Of a stretch of DNA of 64,000 bases, positions 36,199 through 43,640 are shown one piece after another. A model generated the notes under the pieces. It had not been told where the DNA came from. It was given only the letters and a program-made list of their open reading frames with translations, and searched no databases. This DNA is from Streptomyces mobaraensis NBRC 13819 = DSM 40847. GTDB lineage: Bacteria; Actinomycetota; Actinomycetes; Streptomycetales; Streptomycetaceae. The translations under genes were made by a program, and so were the position numbers. Within the stretch, counting starts at the first letter, position 1. The number at the start of each line of letters is the position of its first letter. The DNA lies in the NCBI RefSeq assembly GCF_017916255.1, contig NZ_CP072827.1, positions 4,427,501 through 4,491,500 of the forward strand. Direction: 5' to 3'.

Positions 36199-36762
36199 AT
36201 GCGCCTCTTTGTCGCCGTCGTTCCTCCCCCGCCCGCCCTGTCCCAACTCCAGTCTGCTGTCGCCGGGTTGCACTCCCTCCCCGACAGCGGGCGGCTGCGC
36301 TGGGCCGACCCCGCGACCTGGCACTTCACCCTCGCTTTCCTGGGCGAGGTGGACGAAGCGGTGCTGCCGGACCTCACCGAGCGCCTGGGCCGGGCCGCCC
36401 ACCGCCATCCCGCGCACGAACTCCGGCTGGCGGGCGGCGGCCGGTTCGGCGACCGCGTCCTGTGGGCCGGCGCGGACGGCGACGTCGCGACCCTCCGCGC
36501 CCTCGCCCGCTCCACCGGCGCGGCGGCCCGGCGCGCGGGCGTGCCCGTGGACGAGTCCCGCCCGTTCCACGCGCACCTCACGCTCGCCCGTGCGGGTGGG
36601 GGCGTCGCCCTCCGGCCGTTCGCGGAAGCGCTCTCGGACTTCCGGGGCTCGCCCTGGACCGCCGAGCGACTGGAACTGGTCCGCAGCCGGCTCCCGGGAT
36701 CGGGGGTGCCGGGGGAGCGGCCGCGGTACGAGACGGTGCGGTCCTGGGAGCTGGGGGGCTGA
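36199..36762 (+). CDS. thpR: RNA 2',3'-cyclic phosphodiesterase / 2'-5' RNA ligase
   Basis: A 187-residue member of the 2H phosphoesterase superfamily. Both HxTx motifs are present: HFTL at residues 42-45 (WHFTLAFLG) and HLTL at 126-129 (FHAHLTLAR). It begins with the typical MRLFVAVVPP. These enzymes open 2',3'-cyclic phosphates and can join tRNA half molecules by 2'-5' bonds. It is tightly divergent from the GNAT gene. Confidence 0.92.
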   Translation: MRLFVAVVPPPPALSQLQSAVAGLHSLPDSGRLRWADPATWHFTLAFLGEVDEAVLPDLTERLGRAAHRHPAHELRLAGGGRFGDRVLWAGADGDVATLRALARSTGAAARRAGVPVDESRPFHAHLTLARAGGGVALRPFAEALSDFRGSPWTAERLELVRSRLPGSGVPGERPRYETVRSWELGG

Positions 36763-36795
36763 GGGGGTGCTGAGGGGGTTCGTTACCCTTCCAAG

Positions 36796-36882
36796 GTGGA
36801 CCCGAAGACCAGAAACCGGATCATGACCGGGGCGCTGGCCCTGATGCTCGTCATTGTGGCTGTGGTGGCTGCTGTGCGCTGA
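36796..36882 (+). CDS. 28-residue single-pass membrane protein
   Basis: GTG at 36796 opens a short frame: MDPKTRNRIMTGAL followed by a hydrophobic helix rich in Leu, Val and Ala, and ending AAVR. The charged N-terminus with a single membrane span is the form of a small bacterial membrane peptide. It lies just behind the RNA ligase gene on the same strand. There is no strong ribosome-binding site (CCAAG only), so expression is inferred. Confidence 0.5.
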   Translation: MDPKTRNRIMTGALALMLVIVAVVAAVR

Positions 36883-36919
36883 TCCGCTCGCGGCGGGGAG
36901 GGGCCGGGGCGGCAACCGC

Positions 36920-37897
36920 CTACCAGGCGAAAGCCTCCGGCGTTTCCCCCGGCCCCGGGAAGATCCCGTCCAACGACACCAGCAACTCGTCCGGCAGCTC
37001 CAGCTCCACCGCCTTGAGCGCGGAGCCCAGCTGCTCCACCGTCCGGGGCCCGACGATCGGCCCGGTGACCCCGGGCCGGGTCAGCAGCCACGCGAGGGCC
37101 ACCTCGCCGGGGACGAGCCCGTGCGCGTCGACGACGTCCTCGTACGCCTGGATGCGGTCCCGCACGGACGTGTTCGCCAGTGCCTCCGCCGTCCGGCCCG
37201 TCTCGGCCGCGCGGCGGATCGCCCCGCCCAGCAGCCCGCCGCCCAGCGGCGACCAGGGGATGACCCCGAGCCCGTACGCCCGCGCCGCCGGGACGACCTC
37301 CATCTCGGCCCGCCGCTCGACCAGGTTGTACAGGCACTGCTCGCTGACCAGCCCGTACGAGCCGAGCCTGCGCGCGGTCTCGTTGGCCTGGGCGATGTGC
37401 CAGCCGGCGTGGTTGGACGAACCGGCGTAGAGGATCTTGCCCTGCTGGACCAGGACGTCGACCGCCTGCCAGATCTCCTCCCAGGGCGTCTCCCGGTCCA
37501 CGTGGTGGAACTGGTAGAGGTCGATGTGGTCGGTGCGGAGCCGCCGGAGGCTGGCCTCCACGGACCGCCGGATGTTGAGCGCCGACAGCCGCGACCGGTT
37601 GGGCCACTCGCCCTCGGCCCCCGGTTCCGTCGCGCCGTACCCCTTGGTGGCCAGCACCACCTTGTCCCGCCGGCCGCCGCCCTTGGCGAACCAGTCGCCG
37701 ATGATGGTCTCGGTCCGGCCGCGGTCGTCGTGGCCCCCGTAGGTGTTGGCCGTGTCGAAGAAGTTGACGCCCGCGGTGAGGGCGGCGTCCATGATCGCGT
37801 GGCTGTCGGCCTGGTCGGTCCGCGGTCCGAAGTTCATCGTCCCGAGAACGATCCGGCTGACACTGAGTCCCGTGCGCCCGAGCTGCGTGTACTCCAT
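36920..37897 (-). CDS. aldo/keto reductase
   Basis: A 325-residue NADPH-dependent oxidoreductase with a TIM-barrel fold. The catalytic set is visible: Asp and Tyr in FFDTANTYGG, Lys in VVLATKGYG and His in LYQFHHVDRETPW. The start MEYTQLGRTGLSVSRIVLGTMNFG is typical of the AKR family close to the voltage-channel beta-subunit/L-glyceraldehyde-3-phosphate reductase group. ATG at 37897 is used. Physiological substrate not known. Confidence 0.93.
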   Translation of the reverse strand: MEYTQLGRTGLSVSRIVLGTMNFGPRTDQADSHAIMDAALTAGVNFFDTANTYGGHDDRGRTETIIGDWFAKGGGRRDKVVLATKGYGATEPGAEGEWPNRSRLSALNIRRSVEASLRRLRTDHIDLYQFHHVDRETPWEEIWQAVDVLVQQGKILYAGSSNHAGWHIAQANETARRLGSYGLVSEQCLYNLVERRAEMEVVPAARAYGLGVIPWSPLGGGLLGGAIRRAAETGRTAEALANTSVRDRIQAYEDVVDAHGLVPGEVALAWLLTRPGVTGPIVGPRTVEQLGSALKAVELELPDELLVSLDGIFPGPGETPEAFAW

Positions 37898-37935
37898 GCG
37901 CCCAGCCAACGCCTTGGGGCGGGCGGGAATCAAGG

Positions 37936-38280
37936 GTGACCCTTTCGAGGGCGCGGCGGGCGGGGGGCTCGAAGCCCGGCCTGTGGCCGAACGTCCTGGC
38001 CTGGCAGTCGCTGCCGTTCGCCGCCTACCTGGCGGCGGCGTTGCTCTACTGGCGCCGGACGGACGACCTGCCGCTCTGGAAGGCGGTCTGCTGGTCTCCC
38101 GCCGTGGCGGTGAGCCTGTACCTGAGCTTCGCCGCCGGCTGGCGCGCCCTGTGGCAGATCGTCACCCGGCGCGGGCACTGGACCAAGACCGAACGCGCGG
38201 TGGAGGAGCCTGTCACCGGCGGGACGCCCGTTCCCGAGAAGCGGACGGTCGAGGACGCCCGGTCCACGGAGTACGGGTAG
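37936..38280 (+). pseudogene. C-terminal remnant of a family 2 glycosyltransferase-like membrane protein
   Basis: The 114-residue frame has two to three membrane segments (LAWQSLPFAAYLAAALLYW, AVCWSPAVAVSLYLSFAAG) and ends with RRGHWTKTERAVEE, which resembles the end of processive family 2 glycosyltransferases in Streptomyces. The catalytic domain is missing: an aldo/keto reductase gene begins immediately upstream on the other strand. A functional small membrane protein cannot be ruled out. The GTG at 37936 has no clear ribosome-binding site. Confidence 0.45.
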
Positions 38281-38286
38281 GGAGGC

Positions 38287-38319
38287 GGCCGGGTCCCGTT
38301 CGCTCGCCGGGACCCGGCC
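38287..38319. terminator. hairpin terminator
   Basis: A perfect 12-bp stem (GGCCGGGTCCCG and complement) with a nine-base loop follows the glycosyltransferase remnant by six bases. The remaining 38320-38616 holds no gene I can support; it contains repeated short GTCACGG-containing stretches near 38455-38520. Confidence 0.75.
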
Positions 38320-38616
38320 CGCTCGGCCCAGCCAGGGGGCGGGCGCCGCCCGGAGCGAGCCGGGCGGGGGACGCTCGCGCACGGCCGCGGGGGCCCGCGG
38401 TGTCCGGGGCGCCGGAGGCGGAGCCCGTTCCACCGGTCGGCGCCCGGTCACGCGATCACGGTGCCGTTCTGCCGTGCCGTCACGGTGCCTTTCCGCCGTG
38501 TGGTCACGGCGCCGATCCGTCGCCCGGCGGGATCGCCTCGTCGGTGCCGTGGCAGGCCGAGGTCTTCTCGGTCGTTCTCCGACCGGCCGACCCGCCGGGC
38601 CGGCCGGCAGCCTTCG

Positions 38617-40326
38617 TCACCGCCGCCCCGTCACCCCGCGCCGCCCGGGCGGCGCCAGTGCCTGTACCTCCGCGTAGGAGGGCGCCGGAAGGCGGTGGTC
38701 CGTGGGCCGGCCGTCGCGTACGGCGGTGGCGACGGACACGGCCGCCGCCAGGGCCGTCCGGTAGGGCAGCGAACCGAGGCTCACCCGGCGCACGCCCAGG
38801 GCCGCGAGCTCGGCGAGGGTGGGACCGTCCGGCGTGTGCAGGACGTTCAGCGGGACGAGCAGGCCGGCGACCAGCGCGGCGATGCCCTCCGGGTCCGTGA
38901 GCCCCGGCGCGAACACGCCGTCGGCGCCCGCCTGTTCGTACAGCGCCAGGCGCGCCGCCGTCTCCTCCCGGCGGACGCCGAGCCAGTGGGTGTCGGTGCG
39001 GGCGTTCACGAACAGGCCGGGTACGGCGGCCTTCACGGCGGTGATCTTCGCGGCGTGCAGGTCGGCGGGGGTGAGGGTGCCGTCCGGGCGGCCGTCCTCC
39101 AGGTTGATCCCGGCGGCCCCGGCCGCGTGGAGTTCCCGGGCCAGCCGGGCCACCTCGTCCGGGTCGTCGCTGAACCCGCCTTCGGCGTCGACGCTGAGGA
39201 GGAACGGACCGCGCCCGAGCCGGCGGGCCAGTGCGAGGGTCTCCCCGGCGGTGGCGGCGGCCCCGTCCGGGAGCCCGGCCGCGGCGGCGACGCCCAGGCT
39301 CGTCGTGCCGACCGCCGGGAACCCTTCCGCGGCGAGCGCGGCGGCGGAGGCGTGGTCCCAGGCGTTCGGCAGGAGGAGCGGTGCGGTGCGGTGGTGCAGC
39401 CGGGCGAAGGGGGTCGACGGGCGGCCGAGCAGGCCCTCGGCCAGGGCGAGGGCGTGCTCCCGGCCGGGGCACACCCGGGGTTCCGCCCCGAAAGCGAGCG
39501 GTACGGGGTGGGTGCGGTGGGCGGCGGCGATGTCCAGGACGACCACGTCGCCCTCGGTGACCTCCCGTCCGGCGACGCGGGTGGCCCGGGTGGCCACTCG
39601 CCGCATGCCGCGCAGGGGTGTGTTCTCCCGGATCACCCGCGCCAACGGCTTGTCGCCGCCGGCCGCGGCTTCCACCAGGGCGCTGGTGGCGCAGGCTTGT
39701 ACGAGGAGGCCGATGAGGTTGGCGGCTTCTTCCGGGTGGGGGGTGTGCCCCGGTCCGCCGTCGCCTGGGGCTGCGCCGAGCGCCGGACGGGCTGAATCCG
39801 GCCCGTCCGGCGTGTGAGGACGCGCGCCGCAGGCGCGCTCGGGGTGCGGGGGCTCGCCCCCGCAGGAAACGGTGACATGGGGGTGCCCCCTCTGGGGGAG
39901 GTGCCGGGGCACCCCCAACCGCGCCACCAGCCGCCCCACCGCCTCGTCCGCCGCCGGATCCTCCCCGCCGAAGTAGACCTCGGCCACGAGAACCACGTCC
40001 CGGGCGACTTCATCCGGCTCCGGCAGCCCCAGCGCCCCGGCGAGGGCGCGCACCACCCGAACCCGCACGTCGCCGCCGCCGTCTCCCAACGCCACCGCCC
40101 GCCGCAAGGCGTCGGGCTCCACGCGGGCCAGTTCGGCCTCGACCAGGGCCCGTCGGCGGCGGTGCGTCTCGCCGGAGGAGAAGCGGGCCACGGTGGCCCG
40201 CAGCCACGCGACGCTCGCCCCGGCGGGGCCCGGCGCGCAGGCCGGAAGTCCGGGGACGAGGGCGGGGTCGGCGAGGGCGGCCCGGATGTCGGCGGAAGCG
40301 CCGAGGACGTGCGTGTGCGTCGTCAT
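38617..40326 (-). CDS. fusion of a degenerate cytochrome P450 and an isocitrate-lyase/PEP-mutase-family enzyme
   Basis: A 569-residue protein in one open frame. Residues 1 to about 300 resemble a bacterial P450: heme loop FGAEPRVCPG with Cys286, K-helix region VIRENTPLRGMRRVATR. The K-helix ExxR has become RVIR, the residues between helix K' and the heme loop are largely missing, and residues about 141-197 are an in-frame insertion. Residues about 305-535 are a full isocitrate-lyase/PEP-mutase-type barrel (LLLPNAWDHASA, SVDAEGGFSDDPDEV, GAAGINLEDG, FVNARTD). P450 activity is doubtful; lyase activity is plausible. An ArsR gene is divergent and may regulate it. Confidence 0.8.
   Translation of the reverse strand: MTTHTHVLGASADIRAALADPALVPGLPACAPGPAGASVAWLRATVARFSSGETHRRRRALVEAELARVEPDALRRAVALGDGGGDVRVRVVRALAGALGLPEPDEVARDVVLVAEVYFGGEDPAADEAVGRLVARLGVPRHLPQRGHPHVTVSCGGEPPHPERACGARPHTPDGPDSARPALGAAPGDGGPGHTPHPEEAANLIGLLVQACATSALVEAAAGGDKPLARVIRENTPLRGMRRVATRATRVAGREVTEGDVVVLDIAAAHRTHPVPLAFGAEPRVCPGREHALALAEGLLGRPSTPFARLHHRTAPLLLPNAWDHASAAALAAEGFPAVGTTSLGVAAAAGLPDGAAATAGETLALARRLGRGPFLLSVDAEGGFSDDPDEVARLARELHAAGAAGINLEDGRPDGTLTPADLHAAKITAVKAAVPGLFVNARTDTHWLGVRREETAARLALYEQAGADGVFAPGLTDPEGIAALVAGLLVPLNVLHTPDGPTLAELAALGVRRVSLGSLPYRTALAAAVSVATAVRDGRPTDHRLPAPSYAEVQALAPPGRRGVTGRR
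39781..39916. repeat. four-hairpin REP-like element inserted in the P450 region
   Basis: Four consecutive perfect inverted repeats are present: 39781-39812 (12-bp arms CGCCGGACGGGC), 39822-39838 (7-bp arms), 39845-39864 (8-bp arms TGCGGGGG) and 39879-39916 (11-bp arms GGGGGTGCCCC). This block, with its CCCGTCCGGCG core followed by TGAGGACGCG, resembles the palindromic intergenic elements scattered through Streptomyces genomes. Here it lies inside a coding frame and is translated as about 50 residues rich in Pro, Gly and His. Confidence 0.85.
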
Positions 40327-40381
40327 GCCCCGACGCTACGGCGGGAACGGTTCGGCGCCCGCCGAACCGTTCCCGCGCCAT

Positions 40382-40393
40382 CATGACGTCATG
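40382..40393. promoter_or_regulatory. 12-bp perfect palindrome over the arsR-type start codon
   Basis: CATGACGTCATG spans the start codon of the ArsR-type gene (ATG at 40391) and lies 56 bases from the divergent fusion gene. Its position suits a self-repressing ArsR dimer that also affects the fusion gene, although the symmetry could be chance. Confidence 0.4.
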
Positions 40394-41071
40394 TCACCTC
40401 TCGCCGAGACCGCCGCGCTGCTCGCCGACCGCACCCGGGCCGCCTTCTGCCAGGCCCTGCTCGACGGCCGCGCCTGGACGGCGGGTGAGCTGGCCCGCCA
40501 CGCGGGGGTACGGCCGTCCACCGCCAGCGAACAGCTCTCCCGCCTCGTCGAGGGCGGCCTGCTGGCCGAGGAACGCCAAGGGCGGCACCGGTACGTCCGG
40601 CTGGCGGGCCCGGAGGCGGCCGGACTGATCGAGGCCCTCGCCTCGTACGCCCCCGGCACGCCGCGCCCGGACGGCCTGCGCGCGTCCGGCCGGCTCGGTG
40701 CCGAGGCCCGGGCCCGGACCTGTTACGACCACCTGGCCGGCCGGCTGGGCGTGATCCTGGCCGACGCGATGCTCGCCCGGGGCCTGGTGGCCGCCGACGC
40801 TGGGCTCGCCGTCACCCCGGCGGGCCGCGCCTGGCTGGCCGACGCCCTGGCCTTCGAACACCCCGCGGGCAGCCGCCGCCCCCTGGTCCGGAGCTGTCTC
40901 GACTGGACCGAACGCCGCCACCACCTCGCCGGAGCCCTGGGCGCCGCCCTCTGCGCCACGGCGCTCGACCGCGCCTGGGTGCGGCGCGTCGGATCCGGGC
41001 GGGCGGTGAAGGTCACGCCGGAGGGGGCGGAGGCGTTCCGCGAACTGCTGGGGGTGCACGCGGACGCGTAG
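40391..41071 (+). CDS. ArsR family winged-helix regulator
   Basis: A 226-residue regulator. Residues 1-80 form an ArsR-type winged helix (AALLADRTRAAFCQALLDGR, TAGELARHAGVRPSTASEQLSRLVEGGLL, the wing GRHRYVRLAG). The C-terminal 130 residues are helical with RARTCYDHLAGRLGV and RSCLDWTERRHHLAGALGAAL, a family-specific part with Cys and His that might sense a metal or metabolite. It is divergent from the P450-lyase fusion, 64 bases away, which is its most likely target. Confidence 0.9.
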   Translation: MSPLAETAALLADRTRAAFCQALLDGRAWTAGELARHAGVRPSTASEQLSRLVEGGLLAEERQGRHRYVRLAGPEAAGLIEALASYAPGTPRPDGLRASGRLGAEARARTCYDHLAGRLGVILADAMLARGLVAADAGLAVTPAGRAWLADALAFEHPAGSRRPLVRSCLDWTERRHHLAGALGAALCATALDRAWVRRVGSGRAVKVTPEGAEAFRELLGVHADA

Positions 41072-41101
41072 GCTGCCCCGACGTCCGCGGGCCACCCCGG
41101 A

Positions 41102-41128
41102 TGTCACAGGCGGCGCCGCCGTCTCGTC
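41102..41128 (+). promoter_or_regulatory. ECF41-type autoregulatory promoter
   Basis: TGTCACA, 16 bases, then CGTC: this is exactly the published consensus for ECF41 sigma factors (TGTCACA-N16-CGTC). It lies 40 bases upstream of the ECF41 gene start, so the sigma factor probably transcribes its own gene. Confidence 0.85.
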
Positions 41129-41168
41129 GTAGGGGGAGCGGAGCATTCTCGATCATGGGGGTACGGCG

Positions 41169-42176
41169 GTGACGGCGGTGACGGCGATGACAGCGGGGGC
41201 AGCGGGGGCAGCGGGGGCGACGACCGCGGAGCACGCACCGGAGCGCGGTGGCACGAGCAGGACCGACGACTTCGAGGAACTGCGCCCCCTCCTCTTCTCG
41301 ATCGCCTACCGCCTCCTGGGCAGCGTGAGCGAGGCCGAGGACGCCGTCCAGGAGACCTGGCTCCGCTTCGCCGCCACTCCGACGCGGCCCCGCTCGGTCA
41401 GGGCCTTCCTCTCGACCACGGTCACCCGGATCGCCATCGACGTGCTGCGCTCGGCCCGCGTCCGGCGGGAGGCGTACGTCGGGCCGTGGTTCCCCGAGCC
41501 GTTGCTCGCCGACCCCTACGAGGACCCGGAGCGCTCGGCGGAGCTGGCCGACTCCGTCTCGATGGCCGCCCTGTTGCTGCTGGAGCGGCTGAGTCCGGCG
41601 GAGCGGGCGGTGTTCGTGCTGCGGGAGGTGTTCGACTTCGGCTTCCCCGAGGTCGCGGCGGCCGTGGGACGCTCCGAGGCGGCCTGCCGCCAGCTCGCCG
41701 TCCGGGCCCGGCGCCACATGGCCGACGGCCGCCCGCGCTTCGAGGCGCCCCGCGAGGAGCGCGAGGAGCTGGCGGCACGGTTCTTCGGCGCCCTGCGCGA
41801 GGGCGACGTCACCGGCCTGCGCGACCTCCTCGCCACCGACGCGTCGGTGGTCGGGGACGGCGGCGGGAAGACCCCGCAGCTGGCCAGGGCCGTCATCGGC
41901 GGCGGGAAGGTGGCCCGGCTGCTCGCCGCCTTCTTCCCGCGCCTGGCGCACGCCGACGTGACGTACGAGCGCACGGAGGTCAACGGGCAGGAGGGTGCCG
42001 TCTTCCGCGACCGGGACGGCAAGGTGCTCCAGGTCATGGCGCTCGACGTGCACGACGGGCGGATCCACGCCATCCGCATCGTGCTCAACCCCGACAAGCT
42101 CGGGCACGTCGGACCGGTGGCGGACGCCTGGGCCATCCACCACGAGCTGCGCCGCACGCCGAGGGGCGCGGACTGA
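41169..42176 (+). CDS. ECF41 family RNA polymerase sigma factor with SnoaL-like C-terminal domain
   Basis: A 335-residue sigma factor. Sigma region 2 is at about 35-100 (LLFSIAYRLLGSVSEAEDAVQETWLRF) and region 4 at about 135-185 (LSPAERAVFVLREVFDFGFPEVAAAVGRSEAACRQLAVRARRH, split here by description only). ECF41 hallmarks are WFPEP at 107-111, DGGGK at 230-234 and NPDKL near 310. The C-terminal NTF2-fold domain controls activity in place of an anti-sigma factor. Start GTG at 41169 is provisional; GTG 41178 and ATG 41187 are in frame. The oxidoreductase or decarboxylase gene usually next to ECF41 is missing. Confidence 0.93.
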   Translation: MTAVTAMTAGAAGAAGATTAEHAPERGGTSRTDDFEELRPLLFSIAYRLLGSVSEAEDAVQETWLRFAATPTRPRSVRAFLSTTVTRIAIDVLRSARVRREAYVGPWFPEPLLADPYEDPERSAELADSVSMAALLLLERLSPAERAVFVLREVFDFGFPEVAAAVGRSEAACRQLAVRARRHMADGRPRFEAPREEREELAARFFGALREGDVTGLRDLLATDASVVGDGGGKTPQLARAVIGGGKVARLLAAFFPRLAHADVTYERTEVNGQEGAVFRDRDGKVLQVMALDVHDGRIHAIRIVLNPDKLGHVGPVADAWAIHHELRRTPRGAD

Positions 42177-42272
42177 GGGGCGCCCGGCTGAGGCACACGG
42201 ACTGATGCGCGGGCTGCGTTACGCGGACGACGCGCGGACTGACGCGCGGGCTGACACGCGGGCTGAGGCGCG

Positions 42273-42375
42273 CCGGCCGAGGCAGGCGGGCCGACGGGAG
42301 CGGGTCTAGGCAGGCGAGGTCGACGAAAGCGGGTCGAGGCAGGCGGGGCCGACGGGGGTGGGTCGAGGCAGGCGG
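42273..42375. repeat. 29-bp tandem repeat, three and a half copies
   Basis: Units of 29 bases begin at 42273, 42302, 42331 and 42360, each carrying GAGGCAGGCGGG or a close variant. Upstream (42190-42270), shorter GCGCGGGCTGA-type repeats lead into it. The tract separates the ECF41 gene from the convergent gene at 42404. A period of 29 is not a multiple of three, so it is unlikely to be coding. Confidence 0.85.
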
Positions 42376-42403
42376 CTTCCCGTCGCCTCCCGCTTCCCAC
42401 CCG

Positions 42404-43123
42404 CTACTCCCGCGGTCGCCCGTCCCACCGCCACCGCGTGACCCGTTCCCGGCCCGGGAGTTCGCCGCGGCCCGTGGCCCACAGCAGGGTGGCCCACGGG
42501 TCGGTGTCCGCCGGCGCGTCGGGAAACAGGCGGGTGCGCACGCGGGCGCACACGTCGGCGGGCGGGTTCCAGGCCAGGCCGAGGCCGGCCGCGAGGTCGT
42601 GGGTGTGGAGGAGCGCCTCGACGGTGCCCATGGCGGCGAAGCCGGCCGGGTCGGACGCGCCGAAGACGTGGTGCGCCCGCACGTCCGGCGGCGCCGTCCT
42701 GACCATGGCGACCAGCAGCGCGCCGCACGCTTCCAGCACGTGGAGGAGTCCGTCCGGGCCCGCCGCGCGGTCCGCGTGGATGACGTTCGCCGGCCCGCCC
42801 GGACGCCGGCTCTCCCATACGAACGGAACCTCGCCGTCCTGCGGCGGCCGGCGCGGGCCCAACTGGGCGGCGTAGGCGAAGAAGTCGTCGCTCAGGTGCT
42901 CGACGGTCTCCCAGCACGTCCACTCCAGGCCACCCGCCGGGCGGTCCCAGGCGGACGGGTCGGCCTGCCGGAGGGCGTCCGACGCGAGCCGTACGACGAG
43001 GGCCAGATCGTCGGCGGCGGAACCGGAGGCGACGGAACCGGGCGAGGCGACGGAAGCGGAAGGGGAAGAGGAGGCGGCGGCGGAGGAGGACGTACGGCCG
43101 GGAGACGGCGGAGGAGTCACCAT
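42404..43123 (-). CDS. maleylpyruvate isomerase / DinB-like protein
   Basis: A 239-residue protein. After a Ser/Ala/Pro-rich N-terminus (about 30 residues, with simple repeats), the four-helix DinB/mycothiol-dependent isomerase fold begins at ADDLALVVRLASDAL, with ETVEHLSDDFFAYAA carrying a His and GTVEALLHTHDLAAGLGL carrying two more. These His ligands suit one metal ion. Such proteins are often mycothiol-dependent transferases or isomerases. The ATG at 43123 has no strong ribosome-binding site, so the start may lie inside the repeat-rich part. Confidence 0.8.
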   Translation of the reverse strand: MVTPPPSPGRTSSSAAASSSPSASVASPGSVASGSAADDLALVVRLASDALRQADPSAWDRPAGGLEWTCWETVEHLSDDFFAYAAQLGPRRPPQDGEVPFVWESRRPGGPANVIHADRAAGPDGLLHVLEACGALLVAMVRTAPPDVRAHHVFGASDPAGFAAMGTVEALLHTHDLAAGLGLAWNPPADVCARVRTRLFPDAPADTDPWATLLWATGRGELPGRERVTRWRWDGRPRE

Positions 43124-43640
43124 GCGGCGAACGTACTGTGCGCACCAAGGCCCCCGACAGCGCGTTTCGCACGCGCGAGCGCGTACCTCGGCACCCCCAG
43201 GGCACCCGGGGAAAGGGAGGGCGCCGTCCCGCCCCCACGCGGGACGGTGCCCTTCCGCTTCGTCCAGGCATGCCCCCCAGCAAGCCCTGCCGTCCCCCCA
43301 AGAGTCGGCAGAACCGCCTGGACGGCGCCGCGTCGGCGGCGCCCGGGCCGATGTGGAGGCGGCCCGCCTCGGGAGTGTGGGACAAGCGGAACCGCGCCCG
43401 CAAAGCCCTTCGGCCCTGGCCGAATACCGGAACCCACGGGGGGCCGGACGATGGATCCCGGGCGTGCTTAACATAAGCGGACGAACGAACCCCTTCGTCC
43501 CGTACGTACCCATGCGTGCCATGCGTTCCGTGCGGTCCCATGCGTTCCGCTATGGGGGCGTCCGTGCGTTCAGGCGCCGGCGGGGCCGAGGGGCCCGCTC
43601 GTGCCCGTGTCCCCGCACAGCGACCGGAGGGAGGTCGGCC
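43124..43640. promoter_or_regulatory. 517-base divergent intergenic region with strong hairpin
   Basis: No gene is supported here despite long open frames. A near-perfect 14-bp stem at 43219-43232 and 43239-43252 (GGGCGCCGTCCCGC with its complement, one G-T pair) could be a terminator or an RNA structure. CGTCCAGGC and GCCTGGACG at about 43261 and 43317 can pair over 50 bases. Near 43500-43550 the word CATGCGT is repeated three to four times in variants (CATGCGTGC, CATGCGTTC) upstream of the next gene. Confidence 0.5.

Noticed and set aside
43124..43640. N-terminal extension of the winged-helix regulator reaching back to about 43122
   Set aside because: The upstream frame is open but its sequence is Arg/Pro/Ser-rich without a start signal, whereas ATG 43641 has a strong ribosome-binding site and begins the conserved sequence.
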